Source: Isoetes taiwanensis
Taxonomy: Eukaryota > Streptophyta > Lycopodiopsida > Isoetales > Isoetaceae
Assembly (NCBI GenBank): GCA_021234155.1
Contig: JAJEKV010000035.1
Span: 14,899,054-14,963,053 of the forward strand
Direction of reading: 5' to 3'
Length of the DNA stretch: 64,000 nucleotides
A program made the translations under genes and the position numbers. The notes beneath the pieces are model-generated. The model saw nothing but the letters and a program-made list of their open reading frames with translations. It was not told the DNA's origin and did not search any database. Position 1 is the first letter of the stretch. Each line of letters starts with the position of its first letter. Positions 54,401-64,000 of this stretch are shown one piece after another.

Positions 54401-57400
54401 AATTGCCCCAATTTGTCCACACCTTCCCAAATTAGATAGAATTTGTTGCAATAGGATCCTTAGAATGTACTCTTTAGCTTGATTAGCTTGTCTTGCGTAG
54501 CAATACCTTAGAATCCTAGATTTTCCTTTATCCAAATTTTTTTTCTAAAATTAGGTTTTTGCCCATAAGTAGAACACAACCCTCATTTGCATCCTACACC
54601 TTTGCTCCTCGCCCAAGCCGTATTTTTCAGCTCCCGTGAGGCCTCCTTCATCCATTTAATATCCCCAAAGAAATTCTAGCATCATGGCAACCATCAATGC
54701 TATTCCCTATTTTACCAGGACATCATGGCTGAGTTCCATGCTAAGATAGGACCATCTCTAGTAGAGCTCCCACCTTGCATAGGGATACTTTGCACCAAAT
54801 ATGGCCCTCAAGATAGCTCTGCAGGACATACCCAACATAGACAAGTACCTAGAAAATAAGGCCGGCCGCTTACCCAATTACATGTCCATAGTCTGTAAAT
54901 AGGGAGGAGATACTCCTCATACACCACACCAGAAGGCAATTTTCCTATCCCGTGAGCCCCAAACCCGGATAGGAGAACCATGTGTCCAACCCCCTAGATA
55001 TTGAGCCTATGGCCATGGCGGCAAAGAAAAAGAAGAATGTGCTTCCGAGTTCGAGAGGGAAGAGCAGGAGAAAGATGAAGGACGTGGCCCGTGGTCGGAC
55101 AGAGTTACCCCACAGAGGAGTTCATAGCGATCCATGACACCGATGGAAATCGAGGAAAAAACAAAGTGCGCTTCTAAAGACTCGGCACACAGGCGGCCTG
55201 ATCCGAACAGATAGAGGCAAGATTTCAACGTAACATCTCCTAAGTTCATGTTCATTTTACCACAAGGAGATGATAGCATTACCGTGGATGAATAACCCTA
55301 AGACATAGGGGTGCAATCGAAACCCCGAGAGGGAGGCGGGGAGGCAGAAACCGCGACAAATGACGGTAAGAGCCGACCCTAGCCAACAACCTACGTACCA
55401 CTCAAACGCGAACTCAAAAGAGTGATGGCATGTGCAATGGAGATGACAACAATTCCGGTATAGGGGAAGCATCTCACAACGAAGATTCAAAGACATGCAA
55501 CAATGCCCGATTTTGCAACAACCAAGTGATCGTATTCAAGCATCAATGCTACGTGATCTCCAAACGACACTCCACATGACAGTAAACACATTAAGGAGGA
55601 GCATTTTCAACTCAAGGGTTCACACCGAGCAACGTTCTCCCGCGACTTGGGATAACGACCTCCAAATCACACACAAAAGGTCAACTACGCCGCAACACCT
55701 CAAGGAACCCCAGTCAAGTAGAACAAGGAAGATGCAAAGAAACCTAACAATCAAACGTGATTGGAGGATGGAAAAATCCTAAAGAAGTATACACAATTAA
55801 GCATATGCTCTTCTATAAATTAGAAAAAGTGGATGAATTAAAATCCCAATATAATTATATATATATGTCTATCATAAATATCTGAGCTAACACATAGTAC
55901 AAAATTAGGATCATGTTTTAGGGTTTAGTGTTTAGATCAAGAAACTCCATCGCTTGGACTGCCAAAGGATGAAGTAAAGAACCACATGTATAGCCAAGAG
56001 CAAATGCTCAAATGGAAGAGCAAATATAGAGAGAGACGACTGTGAGCTCAAGCCAAGCTTCAACTCCATTACACTTCCGAGAAGTGGCCTCAAGTAGAAG
56101 ATCGCCGCCCAAAGACAATGTCAAGATGAGAGATAACGCCACCATGTCAAGATTCTAGCGCCCGCACCATCTAGGTTTTGCACTCGATCATATCTTCGGA
56201 TGCAACTCTACCTCTTGTAGCAGCAAAGAACACTAACAACACGAGTGTCCTCAACAAATGTAAGGAGGAACCAACACACATCTTCTAAACTACGACTAAC
56301 GACCTCAAGCCAATAGACATCGAGGAATTCCTTGGGACAACTTCGACATCAACGAAAGCCAACTAAGGAGGCAACCTTCGACCGGCGACCATAATTCTAC
56401 CTTGTATGGTGATGTTTGTAACATGCACACGGATGGAGATACACTTAAGAAAGGCCACAACAATGGGTTATGTCTATGCTCATTCAACAACTAGGTGATG
56501 GCTTCGTCAAAAGTACTCCTGCCAACAATTAGAAGACAAGAAGCCCAACTTATCTCCGGACACGAGGGACCTCAACGCCAAGATAGAAGCATTGACACCT
56601 TAACGACAAGGACAAAGAATCAAAGCACCTTTGACAAAAAGAGAGTTCAAGACATTAGCCTGGCTATTCAAGGACACGGCAGTCTAGGGCAGAAAAAAGT
56701 ACTTCAACTCAAAGGGTCAATCTAGATATAAGAGTACATCATCCCCTGACAAACCAATCATGGAAGAGTCATGAGGCTTTACTCACCGTGAAGATGCACA
56801 TGTATTGAGGGACAATGGCCATAAACCGTAAGATCTAAGGAGTGCTAGTACTTCCACGAGCTCCTTAGATGCAACATGAGGTCCAAAACGGTGGAGCATG
56901 ATCAAGTGCAACTAGAAGGCAAAGATAGCAACGAAGATCGTGATAACGCCTCAAGCCATCACATTGAGGAGATCAAACAAATGCGATGAGAAGCTCGATG
57001 GAGAAGCGAATAGGAGAATCGAGCCAAAGAATCGATTTTAATCGACTAGAACCTCACAAAGCTACGACACTGCATGCAACTTCGTGAACCCAAGGATCGA
57101 CAATTCGAAGGCAAATCATGAAGAGAACAACTCCTTAATTACGAAGTCTAGCCAAAGAGGCTTCCAAAGATCTTCGACATTGTGAAGGGGAAGCAATTAT
57201 TGCCCAAGAACAACATTAAGAAGTAGACCCTTAATGTTTGAAGCATCAACGATCATCACATCCTTAGTTAGCATGTGAAGCGTATAAAGTTGTGCCGCCA
57301 AACCGATGGACATTGAGAGCTCAAAAATATCAAAGAGTCTACCAATCGAGCACGAGTGACATATAAATAGGAGGATATAGATCTTCAACACCAAATAGAC

Positions 57401-60400
57401 TAGGAGGAACATCGACAACAACGCCATGGAGTAATGCGTTAACCTCGAGGGGAGATACCAAGGGGAGCCTAATAGCTTTAATAGTATTTGTAATCATAAT
57501 AGTAAGTGTAAGCTATATGACTTGCATGCATATTTCCTTTGTTATTTCCTCTCTCTCTCGATAAATGATCAAAGAAAAGAGATGCGGCTGGACAATTGGA
57601 AGGCGTGAAGCGAAACAACATCCTCAACACTTTGTCCCACAACACGCCACAGACTCGAAGGATGGAGTTGGCACAATAAGATCGGATCTAGAGGCATCTT
57701 TTAGCCGCCAAGATGTTTCTCAATGAAACCACCTTCAGGCTTTTGGGAAGTAACATAGAAGATTTCAAGTGGTCAACTACGCCATCAAAACCACCAACAA
57801 TGGGAAGCCTCTACATCGAGGGAAAGTTGACCTCTACATCGAGGAGGAGCCCTCCTGAGTCTCGAAAGCAACTCGAAGAACGTTACCCTCAAGAAGGCAA
57901 CAGTAGATGAGTCCGGAGCAAGATTGAGGCTTATGGATGACTCCATATCCATAATGGGAGTGGAAGGCATTTCTAGATTTTCTCATGAAGGATTGCCCCA
58001 AGTTGAGCTTGAGCCAACGATTGGGAAAGGAAATGCATAGGAGTAACTAAAATTATACATGATTGTTAATGCACATCCAACATATTGAAACCACTTCGTG
58101 AGACTGATCACCTCGCTAAGAAGGAATCATTACTAGGATAATTGTTGACCATGTATAAAACTAGTACCTCAAGGAATAATCCAATCGAATGAAAAGAAAG
58201 TAATCTAACAAGTCCGCCAACTTGTTATGATGACATCAATTCAATTGATAGGAATATTCCAAGAGAGTAAATAACTAAGAAAAAGGGATATTTAGAATAT
58301 AAAATTAAATAGCACATGAAAGGCACATCGAGAAATAAGAAACATATTAATCACATAGTCTCTTGAGGCAAAAAGAATTGTCATGATAATAAAACCTTGC
58401 AATTTAGAATTGTTCTAAATAATTCAATAACTCATCGCTTAGGGATAGATATGTTACATGATGGCTGCATCCATCATAGATGATTAAATATGTTAGCTAA
58501 GGCTAGTAAATTAATGTGTTAGATAAGAAGCATATAACCTCTTAAGGTAAAATAGAATAACTAAGATGTTATGACAACATCAATTAAGGGATAGGATACA
58601 TTGAGGTGTAGGACCACTTTCTTATGAAGAAAGTGGGGAAGGCTCAATCTTAGACCTGAACCTACCTACATCTTAGGGGTTGAATCGCCATCCAATTAGT
58701 GGAACCCCTTAGAATAGAGTTCCTTTCGCAAGTAGCCAAAGCACAAAGAGCCGCAGAAGATGGATAGATGCTTAATGTCTATGTGTCCTTCAGCATGCAA
58801 GATTAATGCGGTAACCAACCGCACTTGCCAGGGGGAGCGAATCAATGGAAGCAATGCAACGGCCAAGTCGCTCCAAATTAGTCGACAAACGACTCAATGG
58901 GGAGATGTATTCTAGCCTTTAGCGGGTCTTAGACAACTAAAGGTGGGAGAGGCTTTGCATAAATTTCTTACGCCATGATCTATTGTTTGCATTCCTCAAG
59001 ATCTAGGAATGAGCTAGTAGCCTAGCTCTTAATTAAATTATTCAGGGTTGTCAACCCCATATAACTACATAAATTATATAATCTTAAATATGTTATCATG
59101 CGAGGGGCATCGATAGCACTCCATGATGGCATGTATCATAAGCTTTAATGCCTTGTTGATAAATTATATGTTCATAATAGTCTTGATAGATAGTTTTATC
59201 TTGTGTAGATATCTCAAAGATCGAGATAAAAGTAAGATAATAATTACATAAAATCTTAGTTAAACCTTCGCAAGATGTAATTCCTTCCAAAGGCATTTAA
59301 GTAACTTTCATAGGATCTTGACAAATATAATAAGAATTTGTTTGTCTTTCCATAAGTATAGCAAATATAAAAGTATATACATGTAAAGGTTGATACATCA
59401 CCAACCAAGTAGCGAAATGAGTCATACGCCAACACTTGATCCGATGATATAAATCCTAGCCATATGATAAACAATTAAAATACGTTTCAAACTAAGTATG
59501 GCATCGATAATCGTATGATTGACATATCTTAAAGGTCGTAAAGTTATCATATAATAGTTAGTTAAATATAATACTATTGGAAGCAATATATCCAATACTA
59601 CTATAATGCTAATATAAGAATATTACCGTAAGGTAATTAATATAATTGCATGCATTAGGGGAGTCCAAAGCAGATCATGCAGGGGGTCCAAGACTGTAAT
59701 GTTTATTTAAGACGCTAACGGATGCTGCCGACATGCAACAGTTGGTGGAGGAAGTACAAGGATATCCTCTAGCGACAAGAGGCCTGAGGAAGAGCATAGC
59801 GACAAGCTCCCCATCGACAATTGCATAGATGAAGCTCACATCTACGGTTAGGGCGAAGCTCGCAGATCGGGCGACATAAAGATGACCAAGCTCTGATCGA
59901 CAATTGCAAGAAGCTTGCTCCAAGGTGGGCCGGACAATTCAGGATAACCAAAAAGAGTAGGTAACCAATCCTATAAGTTGGACTCACAAATTGACTTAAA
60001 GATCCATAGTGTTTTCGAGGTAAGTCTCCTAAAGAAACATATTCCTAATCCAAGAGGGAAGTACCGGAGAGACCAAAGTTACCGGAAACAATGGCCATCA
60101 CCTTGAGATTGTTCGCAGGTTCTTCTTATGGGATCCTATAAGAAGACAAGAAGATCTCAATCCTCCAATACCCAAAGAAAGAGACACTTTACAAGTGGAA
60201 GACGCTTACGGGCACTACAAATAGATCTTGAGAGCGCATTACATCTTAACTCATGGAGCAATGCAATGGCTCCGCCGTCACCCGTAATCGACATCGACAC
60301 CCAAGAAATCGCTCAGGCATGTCGATTTGGGTTTAGATTAAATTTCATGTGTAGCTAAGATTAATCTACGACATGCAGCTGGGTTGTATGCGCGTTGTTA

Positions 60401-61215
60401 TCGGATGAGACCACTCACCAAGATCTCTAGGACGTGGTGTAATGTCATTGTAGGCATGACCGCTGCCTTTTGCTTCGCATTTCAGTTGGGAGGTAGATTA
60501 GAAGGTCTACCGTCCCCATCCCAAGTAGACGACCTCGAGAGATAAGAGGTCATTCAGGAATGCATGATAGGAAAAGCACCTCTAGTCAATGCCTACGGGA
60601 GGGCCCTTCACGCCCATATATATTTGGAAGGACCCTATCTCCCACGCTGGCCAACTACATGTGTGTAGGCAGGCATGAGTGGCATATAGGCATGATAGGG
60701 CGTTGTCTCCACGGCCATAATGGAATAAAACATAATCTTCCTATGCCGGAGATATGCCTTGCATCCATATAATTGTATTTAATGGGTGGTTCCCTAACAA
60801 CCAATATCTATAATAATTAAATGTATGCTAGCGTAGTGTGGACTCAAGCAGCCAATAGGGGAGTCTACTGGGAGGAAGGTCACATTTGCAAAGACTTGCA
60901 ACACATAATTTTGTCACGATGTGTTGTAAGGAAACGATAATGGAACCTTAAGTAGGAAATTTTGGAACTATGTTAATAATAATAATGGTGTAAGCTATAA
61001 AATTTTAATAGATGATAAAGTAAGAGGGTGAAAGACTCCCTTACCATAGTATGATATTAAACAAGGATGTGTTATAGAAATTAAAACTTAAATATTACCT
61101 TGGGGTAATTTTGCTATACATCCTATGTGTATTAAATGTGATTGCGGGATATCTGGTGTTTCCAAGGTGGGGAGACGCCGCGGATGCCGAGGACAAAGAT
61201 CAAGTCAAGGTGGGG
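54400..61215. other. non-coding interior of the large LTR element
   Basis: No protein motif could be read in either strand. The longest frames are about 95 codons, Lys/Arg/Thr-rich, and overlap one another. Positions 60555-60990 are repeated in reverse at 24055-24500. The tract 58.0-59.6 kb is AT-rich; 55.5-57.9 kb is A/C-rich and purine-biased. Confidence 0.6.
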
Positions 61216-61219
61216 AGAA
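61207..61219 (+). promoter_or_regulatory. polypurine tract of the large element
   Basis: AAGGTGGGGAGAA directly precedes the TG of the 3' LTR. Confidence 0.75.
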
Positions 61220-61888
61220 TGTGGCGTTCCAAGATAATATAAGATCGATATTATCTTTACGTCACCCGCATACGTCACTTCTGATGACATGTACTTCGCG
61301 ATATGATAGGTTGCACCTAGGGGGCAACATTGAATGTTGTGCATGTTAAATAAACATACACAATTAATAACCCTATGGACCCCATTGCCAAATGGCTAAA
61401 TCCCATTTGGCCAATATCTAACCTAACCCTAAGGGTTTCTATAAAGGGGTTTTCCCCTAAAACCCTAAACCTTTCTTCTCTTTGCATTTTAGGGTTTTTC
61501 CTAGAGCTCCTTTCCTCTCTCGAAGTTCGAGGTTCTCTTGAGCCATTTCGCCAAGTATGGACTTCAATCCGCATTGTTGAAGCTCCCAAGCGGATTTGCA
61601 CAACAGATTATCGATTAGCGCCCATCTTCAAAGATCGAGGCATGGACGCCCGGAAAATGAGGGGCGGGTCAAGGAGCAGGTATCCAGTTGTTCTCATTGT
61701 GCAAAGCCGCCTTTGGACAAGGCAATAGGCTGGTTTAGTATGTTAGATCAACTCCCCAGAGGCCTTATAGATCCCGGTGATCATAAGCCCTAACTAAGGA
61801 ACCTAACTCGCTGTTGTTTAGGTAGATAGATTAGATGATATTTCTATTTCTATTTCAGTTATGTGATGTTGTATGTATTTCACTCAGG
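61220..61888 (+). repeat. 3' LTR of the large element, truncated by insertion
   Basis: Matches 51473-52144 with about 10% differences and indels. The match stops at CACTCAGGAT, where another TGTGATGC end begins. Confidence 0.82.
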
Positions 61889-64000
61889 ATTGTGATGCGA
61901 AAGACGATACGGTCCCCTGGGCATAATCGCATCGTCTCGGTTACGCCACACGCCACTCAAACTGGCGGTGTCGCGTGTAGCAGTTGAGTAGCCCTAGGGG
62001 GCAACTTGCCAGGTATGTGCACTTCTTATTAATGTGCACATGCACATTTATTAAGGTGCACACATTTCCATGTAGGCACATTTGGCCACCTAGCCATTAA
62101 AGGCAAGTGGGCCCATTTCCACTATCCCACATGCCTAAAGGGGATAATGGAAACCCTAAGCCCCAACCCTTGCCTATTTAAGTAGAAGAACCCTAACTTG
62201 CCCATTTTTCGCTCCTAGGGTTTTAGAGCTCGCTTTGGCCGCTCTAGGAGTCAAATCATGGCCCTGACTGGCCTCGAGAGAGAATGGCACCATTAGTTTC
62301 CCTTGATTCACAAAGCTCAAAGAGGATGGTCGAACTTCGTGTCGAGGAGCAACTCATGGATCGGTATGTAGTCGATTTAATGGTCTAAACCGTTTTCCGG
62401 TCATTGTATCAGTAGGTTTAGCCTATTAAATCGCCTTTAGCGCCTATCTAGATCTCTAGATGAGTAGATACGGACTCTAACTAAAGAACCTAACTCTATG
62501 ATATAGATTAGATCTATGTTCTTTAGTTCTTCTACGTGATGTATATGGATGATGTATCTCTGTGAACTCCTTGTATTGGGAAGGGGGTAGAGACTTCAAG
62601 CTTGGTAGTAGATGCTCCTAGATTAGCCTCTCTAGCACACCATAGATCTCTACCCGTGGTACAAGAACCACACCTGGTTGTGGGTGAAGGGGCGGACCGC
62701 TAAGAAGGAGGTTCGTGTTCGATTCTTGAAATCCATCCCTCCGTGTGTAAGGGCTCACAGGGATCATTGTGACTAGGTCTAATGGCTTACCACCAGGTGT
62801 GGGTAAAAGGCATGGGCTCATTAAGGTGAAGTGGTGTTCATGACTTTCCAAGGTTCCGAATCTGAGGCGGTGGCCCTCTAGTCACCTTGAGTCGGTATGT
62901 AGATCTGAGGGGAGTGATCCCTACCTGCCCCATCGAACCGGGATGATGACCCGGGAGTAGCCCTTTGCCTATGCATCCTGTGAATTTCTGGTCAGTCCCG
63001 ACACTTTTCACCTACTCGCAAAGTGTGCAATGTGGAGGGGCTGATGGAGGACAACCCTATGCCATGTTCTTATGCCGGTAAAATCCATTGCCATGAATTA
63101 AATGCCGAATGAACTCGAGACCCGCCGTCCGGCCATCCCTTTGAGTCGGAAGCCTTGGGTAGGATTCCCTATGTGATGTCTTTGATCTTTGTCTATGCAG
63201 ATATGTGGAGGACCATCCTTCGTGATGGTCATATGATGTTGATGTATGTACTAATCGACATGTATGTTTACGCTTCGCAGCCTAGGTAGGCCCCGAGGGA
63301 GACGGGGTAAAGGACCCCTTCATTCTTCCCAATCGGAACTCTTCAAGGCTGCAAAGTGATAATGTGGAGGGCCCTATATTAGCATGGAGCTGGTATGGGG
63401 ATGAACTCCTGTTTGTATACCTGTGAGTGCAATCGTATATGAGTAGGGGACGCCACAAAATTATCGAAAGCAATGTTCTTGGAGACCAAGAGCAAAGCAG
63501 CCCATGCTCCCGATGAGTACTAACTTGATAGGATCCTCGAACCCTCGAAAAGTGGGGAAATTTTTTCTCATTTTGTAGTTTATGCTAAGCTAGTAGCAGT
63601 TAAGTGGATTGGAATTTAATATTAGCACGCTTAGGTGAATTGGAACTTAATAAAACTAAAAAGAATGAGTCGGGTAAGGTGGTCTCATTTCCAATACGCT
63701 CTGTTCAATAACTAAACTTTTAGTTTTGCCTAGGATCTAGCTAGATTAGTCTAGTTTTTCAATCTCTTTGAACCTCATCTTAAAAGAATTCCCTTGCTGC
63801 AGCGGAATTGAACCTCCCACCCACAGGGTTGAACCCCCAAACCCCCTCGAGTACCAACCACCAAGGGCATCGCTTATGCTTGAATTATAATTCTTAATTA
63901 GATTTAAGCTTTTAATAATGTTAGATAATATTAATGGCTAAGCCTTAGATTTAGAAATCCAAGGCCCTTAAGCTAGATAGAGACAAAGATCTCGATAGAC
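61889..64000 (+). mobile_element. related LTR element, 5' LTR and beyond (runs off the window)
   Basis: Begins TGTGATGCGAAAGACG directly at the broken 3' LTR. It parallels the 51.5-kb LTR in layout: TAGGGGGCAAC, a short AT-box (CTATTTAAG), a CCCTAGGGTTTTAGAGCTC leader, TATTGGGAAGGGGGTAGAGAC at about 62573, CACTTTTCACCTACTCGCAA at about 63001 and an AAATTTTTTCTCATTTT run at about 63560. It is diverged enough to be a different subfamily. No coding sequence is reached before the window ends. Confidence 0.7.

Larger units (their letters stand above)
51473..61888 (+). mobile_element. very large LTR element without recognisable coding (LARD-like)
   Basis: Matching ends at 51473 and 61220 (TGTGATGCC and TGTGGCGTT, then AAGATAATATA) and a purine tract AAGGTGGGGAGAA just before 61220 identify the 5' and 3' LTRs and a plus orientation. 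The interval of about 8-9.7 kb contains only short, broken frames; none shows gag, RT or integrase motifs. The element is therefore either non-autonomous or too decayed to read. It interrupts the Ty3 pol at 51472, and its own 3' LTR is interrupted at 61889. Confidence 0.8.

Overview
The window looks like nuclear DNA of a land plant with a large, repeat-rich genome. Support for this: GT-AG introns in plant gene fragments (CIPK-type kinase, nucleobase-ascorbate transporter, HMG-CoA lyase, armadillo protein), plant-type Ty3 LTR retrotransposons, one element primed by initiator-Met tRNA, Helitrons and TIR miniature elements. The style suggests a fern, lycophyte or gymnosperm rather than a compact angiosperm genome; that is an inference and no species can be named. 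I see no intact host gene. Almost everything is transposable elements, their remains, and broken exon-intron pieces of host genes.

Layout. 1-3.7 kb: non-coding DNA with a 68-bp-arm hairpin and small inverted-repeat elements. 3.7-6.4 kb (minus): a degenerate transposase-like gene. 6.7-15.2 kb: an unusual block in which one GC-rich palindrome (half-site CTTTCTCGACTCG) recurs about twenty times, in introns, tandem repeats and hairpins around broken coding segments that include an FCP1/HAD phosphatase-like domain. 15.3-15.7 kb: a LINE 3' end. 16.4-23.1 kb: a minus-strand non-autonomous LTR retrotransposon with gag only. 24-28 kb: a piece of a large LTR element, an armadillo pseudogene, two nested TIR miniature elements with a matching empty site, and a CIPK kinase pseudogene. 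28.5-31 kb: a Helitron helicase piece and two Helitron 3' ends facing each other across a duplicated 300-bp segment. 34-37.3 kb: a TIR element, then divergent HMG-CoA lyase and NAT pseudogenes with splice sites largely kept. 37.4-38.2 kb: a long inverted repeat. 39.2-43.3 kb (minus): a multi-exon unknown gene, a second FCP1-like domain and a possible Ulp1-like piece.

43.5-64 kb is a nest. A Helitron helicase fragment is interrupted by a Ty3 LTR element (LTR, gag with two zinc knuckles, protease, reverse transcriptase). Its pol is split by a complete 2.87-kb non-autonomous LTR element (782/783-bp LTRs, target duplication CGTTC, PBS, PPT). Downstream the Ty3 element is cut by a very large, apparently non-coding LTR element (51.5-61.9 kb), whose 3' LTR is cut by a related LTR that runs off the window.

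Nothing here works together as a pathway. The biology is one of insertion, capture and decay. The most unusual signal is the palindrome swarm at 7.6-15.2 kb.
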